Numbered from the stretch's first letter, positions 7,123 to 16,242 are shown. The stretch is 64,000 bases of DNA from XN24 sp047921395 (GCA_047921395.1 JBLRWH010000006.1:1-64000), one strand, 5' to 3'. Numbers and translations are program-made. The notes: generated by a model from the sequence alone, not told the origin.

Positions 7123-9359
7123 GGATCCGCTCCCGTGGCCAGGGCCTCGAAGTAACGAGCGCCGGCCGCATCGACCTGGCTACGCCGCAACACTCCGGCT
7201 GCGGGCACTGGCAATGCTTGCCACAACGCGCTGCGCAGCCGTACGCGACATGCGTCGCAGGCCGGGTCGCGCTGGAGCGTGTCGATTGCGGTGATCAACC
7301 CAAGCGGATCTTCCACGGACACAGGGTTGGCCAGGATCCAGCGGGTGGCCGCGTCGAACAGTGCATGCGCCTCGGTGTTGACGGCCCGGTCACCCAAGGC
7401 GCGCCAGAGGGCCGGCAACGGCCCGGCCGCGTCGGCCGCCGGCGCCAGCGGATCGCGGCGATCGGTGACATCGTCGATCTTTCCGGTCAAGCGCCGCGAC
7501 TCCTCGATGGGTGGCAGTTCGAGGCCGACGCGGGCCAGGTAGATCCGGTCCGCACGCTGCACCTCCTTGATCAGTGCCAGCGCGCGATGCTCGTGGGGCA
7601 GGGCGGACGCCGGCTCGCCCACGCGCAGGTAGCCCTCTGCGTCCCACATGGCGCGCAGGGCGCCGCGCAGCACCTCGCGAGTCTCCGGATCCAGGAGCGT
7701 GGCAGCCTCCGGGATGTCATGGACATGACCGTACAGGGCCAACTCGTCACCGGCCTTGCCGAAGCCTTCTGCCGGACCGTCGGCCTCGCCAACCGCGCCA
7801 TGATCGGCCTGATGATCGTGCTCCGTGTCTGCACCGTCATCGTCGTGTCGATCGGGGTGCACTGCCTCGTCGGCGAACAAGGGATTTGGCGCCGGCCCTT
7901 GCCGCGTCGCGGGTGGCGGAGTCGCGGGATGGTCATGCTCGTCATGCTCCGCGCCGAGCTCCCCGCTCTCCGCTTCCTCGCCCATGAACTGCCCGTAACG
8001 CAGCCGGAGCGCCTGCTGGTCGACGCCGATGGCGTTGGCACGTGCCACGAACTCAGCCTTCGGCAGGCTGGGGGCATCGGCAAGCAGCTGCTCGGTGTCG
8101 ATGATGATCTGCCGCTGGCTGCGAAAGTAGGCGGGCAGGGTGCGTTGCATCAGGCCATCGAAGCCTTCGACGTTGCCCATCGCGGGCGGCGGCCAGCGCA
8201 GCACGACGCTGGCGCTGCGCGAAGCCTGCGGCCCGGGGGCCTTGTTGTCCACGACCTCGAGTTGCACGACCAGGTCGTCTCCGGGCCCAATGCCGAGCGC
8301 TTCGAGGTCCAGCACTGACACATAGCGGCGCTGGAGCACATCGCCTTCTCCCTCGACATCGCGCCGGACCTGCGTGAAATCAACCAGCTCACCGCTGCCC
8401 TGGGCCAACGTCAACAGCAGCTGGGAAGCACCGAGCCCGTAATCGTCAAGCGCCTCGAAAATCACGGTCCACTCACGCTGCCCGGGCTCGGCGAACACCA
8501 CATTCTGCTCCGGCTCCAGCACGGCCACCCGGGGTGGCTGGTCCGTGACGGCGTCGAGCCGGTGCAGGCGGGGATCGACCGGTGGCGCGCCCGCCACGAT
8601 AACGCGGTAAAGCAGCGAGGCCTCCAGCACGTGTTCGGCGAGCCAGTCGGCGTCCTCGCGCCGTAACGGAATGCGGCGGCCGTCATGCGTGGCGAGATAC
8701 GCCGCCTCGGGCTGTGGCTCGAAGCGGAGCCGCCACGCCAGTCGCGAGCCGGCCGGGGCGCTCGTATCGAGCCGATCCTCGCGGCGCATCGCCAGGCCGG
8801 TGTAGGCGGGCGGCATGACCTCGAGCGCCCTGGCGGTGATGCCCGTCTCGGTGCCGGCTTGCGGCGAACCCGGCGCCGCCGGGCCGCGAGCGGGTCCGTC
8901 ACCGGTGGTCGGGCCGTGCCACGCCAGGCCGAGTGCCGCGATGGCCACGGCAGCCAGCGATGCTGCGGCGATGCTGCCCGCCGGCCATGCCGGGCGCACG
9001 TCCGGCATGGTTCCGGTCGCCAGTCGTGCGGCTACGCGGGCGCTTTGCAGCCGCTCCAGGGGATTTAACTCGCCGCCCTGGACGAGCAGGGCAGTGCTGT
9101 CCTCGAGTGCCGGTTCGAGCGCGTCCAGGCGGCGGGTGGCCCAGCGCAGATCGATCCGGCGCGCGACGTGGAGCAGGCGCCACAGCAGGCCGGCCATGAG
9201 CGCCAGCGCAATCCCTGTCGCCATGGCCGGTCCCGACCAGCGCAAGGTCGCGAACACGATCGCCATCCCCGGCGGCGTCGCGCGCAGCATTTCCGCGGCG
9301 AGCGCACGCCGGCGCGCGGCGCGCTGCAGCGCCGTCAGGCGGGCGAGGCCGGCGTTCAT
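7119..9359 (-). CDS. DUF4175-like large membrane protein with His/Asp-rich linker
   Basis: A protein of about 746 aa with two N-terminal hydrophobic segments (about residues 44-60 and 130-147), then a long soluble, probably periplasmic region. PPAYTGL (near residue 190) followed by beta-rich repeats with VVQLEVVDNKAPGPQ resembles the DUF4175 / TIGR02302-type membrane proteins that accompany MoxR-Bat genes; I call the family tentatively. Near residues 470-525 lies a striking low-complexity stretch rich in His, Asp and Glu (for example EHDEHDHP and HDDDGADTEHDHQADHG), which could bind divalent metals. A pair of cysteines (DPACDACRVR) is near the C-terminus. The start at 9359 overlaps the upstream stop (ATGA); an ATG three codons earlier is also possible. 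The next gene also overlaps by 4 bp. Confidence 0.8.
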   Translation of the reverse strand: MNAGLARLTALQRAARRRALAAEMLRATPPGMAIVFATLRWSGPAMATGIALALMAGLLWRLLHVARRIDLRWATRRLDALEPALEDSTALLVQGGELNPLERLQSARVAARLATGTMPDVRPAWPAGSIAAASLAAVAIAALGLAWHGPTTGDGPARGPAAPGSPQAGTETGITARALEVMPPAYTGLAMRREDRLDTSAPAGSRLAWRLRFEPQPEAAYLATHDGRRIPLRREDADWLAEHVLEASLLYRVIVAGAPPVDPRLHRLDAVTDQPPRVAVLEPEQNVVFAEPGQREWTVIFEALDDYGLGASQLLLTLAQGSGELVDFTQVRRDVEGEGDVLQRRYVSVLDLEALGIGPGDDLVVQLEVVDNKAPGPQASRSASVVLRWPPPAMGNVEGFDGLMQRTLPAYFRSQRQIIIDTEQLLADAPSLPKAEFVARANAIGVDQQALRLRYGQFMGEEAESGELGAEHDEHDHPATPPPATRQGPAPNPLFADEAVHPDRHDDDGADTEHDHQADHGAVGEADGPAEGFGKAGDELALYGHVHDIPEAATLLDPETREVLRGALRAMWDAEGYLRVGEPASALPHEHRALALIKEVQRADRIYLARVGLELPPIEESRRLTGKIDDVTDRRDPLAPAADAAGPLPALWRALGDRAVNTEAHALFDAATRWILANPVSVEDPLGLITAIDTLQRDPACDACRVRLRSALWQALPVPAAGVLRRSQVDAAGARYFEALATGADP

Positions 9360-10522
9360 GCCGTCCATCGGCGGGTCGCGGTCGCAAGCCAGCGTTCCCG
9401 CAACAGCAACAGCGCGATCAGCAGCGCCAGCCAGGGTTGCAGCGACCGCGCGGCCAGGCTGGACCGGCCATCCGAATCGACTGGCGAGCGGAGCGGCCGC
9501 TGCGCTTCCGCGGGCGCTGATACCGGCGCAGGACCGGGCTGCAGCAGGGCGCGCAGGACCGCCGGAAAGTCCGGCTCAAGCAATTGCGGGAGCGTGTCTG
9601 GACGCAACGGCTGCTGCAGGCGGATGAGGCGTCCGGCGCCGAGCGGCCGAGCAGTCGCCAGGACCGAGCCATCGGCGGCCCGCCACAGGGCCACCGCCGT
9701 TTCTTCCGGCCCGTCCGTGAGCACCGCGGGAGGCTCCACGACCAGCGTGCGTCCGGCTTCGGTCCACTCGCGCACCGCCTCGGGGACGTTGCCGGGCTGC
9801 AACCAGAACAGCGTGTCGATCTCCGGCCCGGGAACCCGCAGTGCTGCGGCGACATCGGGAGCGACGGCATCTCTGTCCCGCAAGCGCCAGGCCGCGACCA
9901 CCGCACGCAGGTAACCCGCCACCGCGCCGCGTTCGTCCGCATGCCGCAGCGCCAGCCGCGGGGCCGGCATGCGGGTGCCCGCCGGCACGGATGCGGTCAC
10001 CGGTACCGTGCGCCAGTCGACGTCCCGCCCGAGACTGACGCGCTCGCCGTCGAGTCCGTGCAGGACGGATGGCGCGATCACGACCAGTGGCGTACTGGAG
10101 GGCAGCAGGGCATCCAGCTCGCGTAACAGGCTGGAGACCGGCTGCTGCGCCGATACGGATGCTCCCAGGGCTGGGAATCCGGGCGCCAGCCAGCGCCATT
10201 CCGCTTCCTCGGGCAGGGGCTGTACTTCGGCCGGGTCGGCGCCCGGCACCACGACCACCCATGGCCGGGACTCGGGCGTGGGCCGGACCACGGGTTCCGC
10301 AAGGAAGAGCGCCACCAGGCCGAGGAGCAGCAGGCGGAGCATGAGCAGCCGCCGTTCCTCCAGCACCACGCGGCGCGCGGGGCGATGTCGCGAGCGAATC
10401 CAGCGCAACGCGGCAAAGTCCAGCGGGCGCTGCTCGGCCCGCCGCGCGAGGTGGAGCAACAGCGGGATGCCGAGTGCCGCCAGGGCCGCCAAGGCACCCG
10501 GGAACAACAGGGCGAAGGTCAT
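9356..10522 (-). CDS. BatA-like membrane protein
   Basis: A 388-aa protein with the N-terminal BatA / aerotolerance-type membrane module: a hydrophobic first segment (LLFPGALAALAALGIPLLLH), the basic HLARRAEQRPLDFAALRWI turn typical of the module, then a second membrane segment (LMLRLLLLGLVALFLAEP). The remaining region is extracytoplasmic, probably a degenerate alpha/beta domain (RPWVVVVPGADPAEVQ, TPLVVIAPSVL), and ends in a membrane anchor (LQPWLALLIALLLLRERWL). No clear VWA MIDAS motif is visible. The start overlaps the DUF58 stop by 4 bp. In other bacteria BatA-type proteins act with MoxR ATPases in envelope stress or assembly of surface complexes; the role here is inferred. Confidence 0.85.
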   Translation of the reverse strand: MTFALLFPGALAALAALGIPLLLHLARRAEQRPLDFAALRWIRSRHRPARRVVLEERRLLMLRLLLLGLVALFLAEPVVRPTPESRPWVVVVPGADPAEVQPLPEEAEWRWLAPGFPALGASVSAQQPVSSLLRELDALLPSSTPLVVIAPSVLHGLDGERVSLGRDVDWRTVPVTASVPAGTRMPAPRLALRHADERGAVAGYLRAVVAAWRLRDRDAVAPDVAAALRVPGPEIDTLFWLQPGNVPEAVREWTEAGRTLVVEPPAVLTDGPEETAVALWRAADGSVLATARPLGAGRLIRLQQPLRPDTLPQLLEPDFPAVLRALLQPGPAPVSAPAEAQRPLRSPVDSDGRSSLAARSLQPWLALLIALLLLRERWLATATRRWTA

Positions 10523-11421
10523 GCGCCCGAGCGCCTTGGCGCAGGGAACAGGCGTCGCAGCGGCGTATCCAGGGGTTCGTCGAGCACATGCGTGGCATGG
10601 CCGATCCCCGCGGCGGCCAGGCGCGCCGCCAATTGCAGCCGCGCGATACGGAAGTCCTCGAGAAATCCCGCGCGCGCCGCGGCCGCGTCGGTCAAAAGCT
10701 CGGCGCCGCTCTCGACATCCCGGAACCGGTAGCCCCCCGTGAATGGGAAATCGCGTTCCTCGGCGGTCAGGATCTGCACGCTGGACACGTCTCGCCCCGC
10801 CGCGGCCAGTCGTTCCAGCAGGGCCACGCCGGCCGCCTCGAAGTGGTCGCCCAACATGAGCAGCAGGTCACCTGCACCGACCCGTTCCCACAGGGGGCGC
10901 AACCCGGCCTCGTCGGGCCATGGGCCGCCCGCCTGCAGGCGATGCAGTGCAAGGTGGCAGCGGTCACGCTGGCGCAAGCCGCTGCCGGCGGGCACGATTT
11001 CCAGCCGGCCCGCGGCGACCGTCGCCAGGCCGAAGCGATCGCCTTGCCGCAGCGCCAGCGCGACGCAGGCGGCCGCCAGCGCGCGCGCCGCGTCGAGCCG
11101 GGTCCAGCGCGGCCGCGCGGCATCCGACTGCTCCATAGACGCGGACGCGTCCACCAAGAGCCAGAGCGTCAGCGGACTTTCACGCTCCGCCTCTCGCACG
11201 AAGTAACGGTCCGAGCGCGCGTACAGCTTCCAGTCGATACGGCGCAGGTCGTCGCCGGGTTCATAGGTGCGGTACTCGGAGAACTCCAGGCCCTCGCCGC
11301 GGCTGCGGCTGGGGTGCTGCCCGATGCCCCGCGCCCGTGCGGGCCTGCGCGACGCCAGGCGCAGCCCCGGCAGCGCCTCACGTAACTCGGGCGGCATGAA
11401 GCGGGCGCCAACATCGCTCAT
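10519..11421 (-). CDS. DUF58 domain-containing protein with VWA-like MIDAS motif
   Basis: A 300-aa DUF58 protein. The family core is clear: GEGLEFSEYRTYEPGDDLR, RIDWKLYARSDRYFVRE and LWLLVDASASMEQ, where DASAS is the DxSxS metal-ion-dependent adhesion site seen in VWA-like domains. No membrane segment or signal peptide is evident, so it probably works at the cytosolic face. The start is ATG 11421, 16 bp after the moxR stop; longer in-frame starts would extend into moxR and give a Cys/Arg-rich, non-conserved N-terminus. DUF58 proteins are near-universal partners of MoxR AAA+ ATPases and are thought to be adaptors or substrates. The stop overlaps the BatA-like start. Confidence 0.9.
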   Translation of the reverse strand: MSDVGARFMPPELREALPGLRLASRRPARARGIGQHPSRSRGEGLEFSEYRTYEPGDDLRRIDWKLYARSDRYFVREAERESPLTLWLLVDASASMEQSDAARPRWTRLDAARALAAACVALALRQGDRFGLATVAAGRLEIVPAGSGLRQRDRCHLALHRLQAGGPWPDEAGLRPLWERVGAGDLLLMLGDHFEAAGVALLERLAAAGRDVSSVQILTAEERDFPFTGGYRFRDVESGAELLTDAAAARAGFLEDFRIARLQLAARLAAAGIGHATHVLDEPLDTPLRRLFPAPRRSGA

Positions 11422-11437
11422 GGCCAGCGATCCGGCC

Positions 11438-12442
11438 TCAGGCCGGAAACGGCACGGCGCGCAGCAGCGCCTCGACGACGTCATCCGGCGACTTCTGCTC
11501 CGCCTCCGCCGTGAACGACAGCAACAGGCGATGCCGCAGCACCGGCCCGGCAAGCACCATCACGTCCTCGCGCGTGGCCGCAAACCGGCCGCGCAGCAGG
11601 GCACGTGCACGCGAGGCGAGCACGAGCGACTGCCCTGCACGCGGCCCCGCGCCCCACGTGACCCATTGCCGGACCGCATCCGGGGCGCCGGACTGCGGGC
11701 GCGTGGCCCGGACCAGGCGGGTGATCCACGCCAGCAGGTCTTCGCCCACGTGCACCTCGCGCGTCAGCCGCTGCAGCGCCAACACCTCCGCGGCATCCAT
11801 CACTTCCGGCACCGGGGTCTCCCGGCTGCCGGTGGTCTGCTCGATGATGGCGCGTTCCTCGGCCTCGCTCGGGTAGGAGACGCGCACGTGGAGCAGGAAG
11901 CGATCGAGCTGGGCCTCGGGGAGCGGATAGGTGCCGGCCTGCTCGATGGGGTTCTGCGTGGCGAGCACGAAGAACGGCTCGGGCAGGGGATGCGTCTCGC
12001 CGGCATAGCTGACGGTGTGTTCCTGCATGGCTTCCAGCAGCGCGGCCTGGGTCTTGGGCGGGGTGCGATTGAGCTCGTCGGCCAGCAGCAGGTTGGTGAA
12101 CACCGGCCCACGCTGGAACTTGAACACGCGCCTGCCGGTGCCGTGATCCTCCTCAAGAATCTCCGTGCCGATGATGTCCGACGGCATCAGGTCCGGCGTG
12201 AACTGGATGCGGCGAAACTCCAGCGCCAGCGCCTGGCCGAGCGAGCGGACCAGCAATGTCTTGCCGAGTCCGGGCACGCCCTCGAGCAGGCAATGCCCGC
12301 CCGCCAGGAGGCCGATGAGCAACTGCTCCACCACCTCGTCCTGGCCCACGACGGCCCGTGCAATGGCCTGCCTGAGGTCGGCGAGGCGCAGGAGGCGGGC
12401 CTGGACGTCGGCTTCGGTCGGGAATCTGGGCATGTCGATCAT
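11438..12442 (-). CDS. MoxR family AAA+ ATPase
   Basis: A 334-aa AAA+ ATPase of the MoxR family, chaperone-like enzymes that remodel or insert cofactors into partner complexes containing VWA or DUF58 proteins. Walker A GVPGLGKT is at residues 55-62, Walker B LLLADELNRT near 115-124, the sensor region ATQNPIEQAGTYPLPEAQLDRF follows, and VLASRARALLRGR lies in the C-terminal lid. ATG 12442 is chosen as start; a second ATG three codons later is possible, and neither has a strong ribosome-binding site. It lies 26 bp after the DUF4159 gene and 16 bp before the DUF58 gene on the same strand, so transcription as one unit is likely. Confidence 0.93.
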   Translation of the reverse strand: MIDMPRFPTEADVQARLLRLADLRQAIARAVVGQDEVVEQLLIGLLAGGHCLLEGVPGLGKTLLVRSLGQALALEFRRIQFTPDLMPSDIIGTEILEEDHGTGRRVFKFQRGPVFTNLLLADELNRTPPKTQAALLEAMQEHTVSYAGETHPLPEPFFVLATQNPIEQAGTYPLPEAQLDRFLLHVRVSYPSEAEERAIIEQTTGSRETPVPEVMDAAEVLALQRLTREVHVGEDLLAWITRLVRATRPQSGAPDAVRQWVTWGAGPRAGQSLVLASRARALLRGRFAATREDVMVLAGPVLRHRLLLSFTAEAEQKSPDDVVEALLRAVPFPA

Positions 12443-12468
12443 GGAGTGTCCACTGGCAGGGCGGAGTA

Positions 12469-13194
12469 TTAAGCGTTGAGGGCGTACATCACGATGTTGA
12501 CGGCGAAGCGGGTGTTGTCCTCGGCCAGGAAGCGCTTGTTGCGCCAGTCGTAGTCCCATTCGCAGCCGTAGTCCTTGTTGCTGTAGAGCACGCTCAGGCG
12601 GCCATCGACATGGATGCCCTTGAGATAGTCGTGCACCAGGTCGTCGCCCCAGCCGTTGAGCTCGAAGCTCGTCGTCGGCGGGCCGTCGAACTCGAAGAAG
12701 CTCGAATACAGCGGGTGGTCGTTGGGCAGCCGGGCCAGCGCATCCTCGCCGAAGATCTCGGCCATCTGGGCCTCGAAGGACTTCGCAAACAGCCCGTCGA
12801 TGTCATGGTTGCAGTCGTCCACGAATACGAAGCCGCCACGCCGTACATAGCGCTGGAAGTTACGCCGCTCGTCGGCATTGAACTGCACCAGCTTGTGCCC
12901 CGCCAGATAGCAGAAGGGCGCCGACAACATCGCCGGGTCGGCCAATGCCACCACGTGTTCCCGAGGATCGACCCGCAGCGTCGTGTGGTCGATTAGCGAA
13001 GTGATCATGTTGGACGGCATGCGCTGGTCCACCTCCCAGTTCCCCGACTCGTACATCAGCCGGGTGAAATGGAAATCGAACGCCGGATCGGGCTGCTGGC
13101 TCCGGGCCGCGAGCGGGGCCAGCGCGAACCCGGCGATTCCCTGGGCCAGCAGGCGGAGGGCGCGACGACGAGCAGGGGAGCCTGGCGCTTTCAT
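12469..13194 (-). CDS. DUF4159 domain protein with Tat-like signal
   Basis: A 241-aa DUF4159-family protein. The N-terminus has an arginine cluster before a hydrophobic stretch (PARRRALRLLAQGIAGFALA) and a small-residue end (PLAARSQ), which fits a twin-arginine or Sec signal and places the mature part outside the cytoplasm. The body has family features: FDFHFTRLMYESGNW near the start, then YVRRGGFVFVDDCNH and a GATase-like arrangement ending DNTRFAVNIVMYALN. DUF4159 domains often occur within MoxR-Bat clusters; their biochemical role is unknown. It sits 49 bp after tldE and 26 bp before moxR, linking the TldD/TldE half of the operon with the MoxR half. Confidence 0.86.
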   Translation of the reverse strand: MKAPGSPARRRALRLLAQGIAGFALAPLAARSQQPDPAFDFHFTRLMYESGNWEVDQRMPSNMITSLIDHTTLRVDPREHVVALADPAMLSAPFCYLAGHKLVQFNADERRNFQRYVRRGGFVFVDDCNHDIDGLFAKSFEAQMAEIFGEDALARLPNDHPLYSSFFEFDGPPTTSFELNGWGDDLVHDYLKGIHVDGRLSVLYSNKDYGCEWDYDWRNKRFLAEDNTRFAVNIVMYALNA

Positions 13195-13243
13195 TCGCGG
13201 ATGCCGGCCGTCCCGGCACGCTGTCGTGGCGGCCGGATTTTCC

Positions 13244-14587
13244 TCATACGGCGTCGGACAACGACGTGAAGGTGAAATCGCGCAGCTTCATCGGCGGAAT
13301 CATCACCAGGGTGCTGAACGCGCCGCCCCCCCCGGAGGACACGCGGATGGGCCGCCCAAATTCCTCGACGTTGTTCAGCATGATGACCGGCGACTCGTTG
13401 AAGCGAAAGTTCTTGATCGGATACTTGATTTCGCCGTTCTCAATGTAGAAGGTGCCGTCGCGCGTCAGGCCGGTGAGCAGCATCGTCTGGGGGTCCACGA
13501 GGCGGATGTACCAGGTTCGGCTGACCAGGACGCCGCGCTCGGTGGAGGCCACGAGTTCCGCAGTGGACTTGTCGCCGCCTGTCAGAATCAGGTTGGCGGG
13601 CTGCCCCGTCGGCTCCACTTCCTGCCGCTTGGCCCAGAAGCGCGAGTAACGCAGCCCACGCACCTTGCCGTCCTCGACGTACACCAGCCGGTCACGCGGC
13701 AGGCCCTCGGCGTCCCAGCCGGGCACGGGCACGTCCGGGTCCGCCGGATCGGCAAAGATGTTGACCCGCTTGTCGAACAGCTGCTCGCCGACCCGATTGC
13801 GGCCGCCGCGCTGGCTGAGGAAGCTGCGGCCCTCATCGGCCAGGCGTGCGTCGAAGCCGGACATCATGAAGGTGACCAGGCCGGCCGCCGCAGCCGGCTC
13901 CAGGATCACCGTGTACTTGCCGGGCTCCAGCGCCCGCGCATCCACCGAGCCCTTGGCCTTGGCGATCGCGGTGCGAATGCTGCGTCCCGCGTTGAACTGG
14001 CCCGTCCTGGCGACGTTGCTGCCGACCCATCCGGAGCCCGTACCGTCCTCGGTACGCACGGTGCACGTATAGTCCAGCACGCTGGAGCGCGCATAACCGA
14101 AATTGCCCTTGCTGCTCGCGATCGCCGAAAAACTCACGGTGTCCGCCAGGAAGCCGGCGGCGACCAGGCCGTCTTCCTTGCAGGGGCCGATGGATTCCGC
14201 CGCCATGCGGGCCCTGAACTCCGGCGTGATGTCGGCAATGCTCGGGTCGAACGCCGGGGTGTCACGATACTCCTGCTGCGCAAGCGCCGGCATGAATTCG
14301 GGGTTCTCGGGCGCCAGTCGCGCGAGCTCTTCCGAACGCCGCACCGCGCGCTCCAGCGACGCGTCGTCGAACTGGTTGATGGTGGTGCTGCCGCTGCGCG
14401 TGCCGAACGACGAGGTCACGGCAAGGACCACGTCGTCGATCATGCCGCTGGTGCTGATGTTGTTGAGCGCGAAGCGGATATTGCCCGCCTTCGAGCCCGT
14501 CAGGGAGGCGGTGATCTCGTCCGCCTCGGACAAGGCGATAACCTTGTCCAGAATGGCCTTGGCTTGTTTTTCGGTCAGGATGCTCAT
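13244..14587 (-). CDS. TldE/PmbA family metalloprotease subunit
   Basis: A 447-aa protein of the TldD/PmbA family, the TldE-like partner. In E. coli the TldD-TldE heterodimer cleaves unfolded peptides, with the metal site in TldD; TldE lacks the HExxxH motif, and none is seen here. Family blocks include LGSxxGNxRFALNN-like residues near the N-terminus, YTVILEPAAAAGLVTFMMS and the C-terminal glycine-rich IRVSSGGGGAFSTLVMIPPM. ATG 14587 follows a GAGGGG ribosome-binding site and lies 14 bp after the tldD stop; a TTG at 14605 overlapping that stop is an alternative. No signal peptide is seen, unlike its putative partner, which carries a Tat signal. Confidence 0.88.
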   Translation of the reverse strand: MSILTEKQAKAILDKVIALSEADEITASLTGSKAGNIRFALNNISTSGMIDDVVLAVTSSFGTRSGSTTINQFDDASLERAVRRSEELARLAPENPEFMPALAQQEYRDTPAFDPSIADITPEFRARMAAESIGPCKEDGLVAAGFLADTVSFSAIASSKGNFGYARSSVLDYTCTVRTEDGTGSGWVGSNVARTGQFNAGRSIRTAIAKAKGSVDARALEPGKYTVILEPAAAAGLVTFMMSGFDARLADEGRSFLSQRGGRNRVGEQLFDKRVNIFADPADPDVPVPGWDAEGLPRDRLVYVEDGKVRGLRYSRFWAKRQEVEPTGQPANLILTGGDKSTAELVASTERGVLVSRTWYIRLVDPQTMLLTGLTRDGTFYIENGEIKYPIKNFRFNESPVIMLNNVEEFGRPIRVSSGGGGAFSTLVMIPPMKLRDFTFTSLSDAV

Positions 14588-14601
14588 CGTTTCGTTTCCC
14601 C

Positions 14602-16242
14602 TCAACCGATGCTGCGCGCGGTGTTGATTACGTTCTGTGCGTCAAAGCGCGCGGTGCTGGAGCCGTGCGATACCGCCGAAGACTGCGCGGGCTGACCCTT
14701 GCCATCGAAGAACGAGCCGCCCAGGCGGTAGTCACGCTCGTCGCAGATCGCCGCGCACGCATTCCAGAATTCCGGCGTGCGCATCTGGTAGGCCACGTCC
14801 TCGAGCATGCGCGTCACCTTGCCGTCCTTGATCTCGTAGAACAGCTGGCCGCCGAACTGGGCGTTGTAGCGCTGCTGGTCGATCGAGAACGAGCCGTTAC
14901 CGACGATCCAGATGCCGTTCTCGACCTGCGCGATCATTTCCTCCGGCGTGAGCGGCTCCTTGCCTGGCTCCAGCGAGACGTTGGGCATGCGCATGAACTG
15001 CACGCTCGACCAGGAGTCGGCATAACTGCAGCCGTGCGATTCATCCTCGCCGAGGATGTGGACCTCGTCGCGCGTGGCCATAAAATTCAAGAGCTTGCCG
15101 TTCTTCACCAGGTCCCAGCGCTTGGTGCGGATGCCCTCGTCGTCGAAGGCCACTGCGCCCAGGCTGGTGGGCTGGATCTTGTCGGCGAACAACGTGACAC
15201 GCTCGCTGCCGTACTGGAAGCGTTCCTTGCGCTTCTCCAGCGTGGCAAAGCTGGTGCCGGCGAAGTTCGCCTCGAAGCCCAGCACACGGTCGAGTTCCAG
15301 TGGGTGGCCGACAGACTCGTGGATCGTGAGCCAGGTGTGCGAGGGATCAAGCACGAGGTCGTACCGTCCCGGCGCGACCGATGGCGCCTTGAGCTTCTCC
15401 TGCGCATGCTTTGCGGCAGCGATGGCATCGCTGCGCATGTCGTAGCTGCCGGCGTAGCAGACGACATCCGCGGGCAGCTGCACCCTCCCGGCGGTGCCGC
15501 CGTCGAGGTATTCGTAGCCCATGCCCATCGGTGAGGACAGGCCGGCGCGGCTGCGAAACCTGCCGGACTCCTTGTCGACCGCGGTCGCCGAGAGGGGCGC
15601 CCAGATGCGATGCACGTCCTGGTCGATATAGCTCCCCTCGCTGGAGGCGAAGTACTTCTGCTCGTTGACCAGGAACAGCGTGGATGTCACGAAGCTGGCG
15701 CCGGCGTCCATGGCGGCGGCGTTCACGTCCAGCAGCATGTCGACCTTTTCCTTGATCGGCACGGCCATCGAGTTCTTGCGCACCGGGGTCTGCCATGACA
15801 CCTCGCCGACGCCCTTGTTGGCGGCCATCACCACGCGCGAGCTCTGCGCCTTCGAGTTGGCCTTGGCGATCGCCGCCGCCTGGCGCGCCGCGCCGGCCAC
15901 GCTGTCGAGATCGAGGCTGCTGGTGGCGGCGAACCCCCAGGTGCCATCGACGAGCGTGCGGACGCCGACTCCGGTGGACTCGGTATTCGTCACGTTCTGC
16001 ACGTTCGCCTCGCGCGTGACGATGAACTGTCGCAGATAACGCCCGATCCTCACGTCACAGTAGCTGGCGCCCGCCTCGCGAGCCGCGGCGAGGGCCGCAT
16101 CCGCGAGGTGCTTCTTAAGGGCCGGATCGAGGATGGAGAGCAGTTCCTCGGCGGCGATGGCGCGGCCCATGAACGGAGGCAGCACCAGGCTTGTCATGCC
16201 GAGGCCGGTATAGGCCAGAAATTCACGTCGATCCAAGGTCAT
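14602..16242 (-). CDS. TldD family metalloprotease with Tat signal peptide
   Basis: A protein of about 546 aa of the TldD family. The zinc motif HESVGH (HExxxH), in LTIHESVGHPLELDR near residue 307, is intact, and the C-terminal GSSTARFDAQNV matches the family glycine/serine end only loosely. The N-terminus LDRREFLAYTGLGM followed by a hydrophobic run and AIAAE is a convincing twin-arginine signal (RRxFL), so this paralogue should be exported folded, unlike cytosolic E. coli TldD. The start is uncertain: GGAGG directly abuts ATG 16242, while the TTG two codons later has ideal spacing; a GTG at 16254 also exists. It is the first gene of the minus-strand operon, preceded by a promoter at 16317-16345. 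Confidence 0.9.
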   Translation of the reverse strand: MTLDRREFLAYTGLGMTSLVLPPFMGRAIAAEELLSILDPALKKHLADAALAAAREAGASYCDVRIGRYLRQFIVTREANVQNVTNTESTGVGVRTLVDGTWGFAATSSLDLDSVAGAARQAAAIAKANSKAQSSRVVMAANKGVGEVSWQTPVRKNSMAVPIKEKVDMLLDVNAAAMDAGASFVTSTLFLVNEQKYFASSEGSYIDQDVHRIWAPLSATAVDKESGRFRSRAGLSSPMGMGYEYLDGGTAGRVQLPADVVCYAGSYDMRSDAIAAAKHAQEKLKAPSVAPGRYDLVLDPSHTWLTIHESVGHPLELDRVLGFEANFAGTSFATLEKRKERFQYGSERVTLFADKIQPTSLGAVAFDDEGIRTKRWDLVKNGKLLNFMATRDEVHILGEDESHGCSYADSWSSVQFMRMPNVSLEPGKEPLTPEEMIAQVENGIWIVGNGSFSIDQQRYNAQFGGQLFYEIKDGKVTRMLEDVAYQMRTPEFWNACAAICDERDYRLGGSFFDGKGQPAQSSAVSHGSSTARFDAQNVINTARSIG

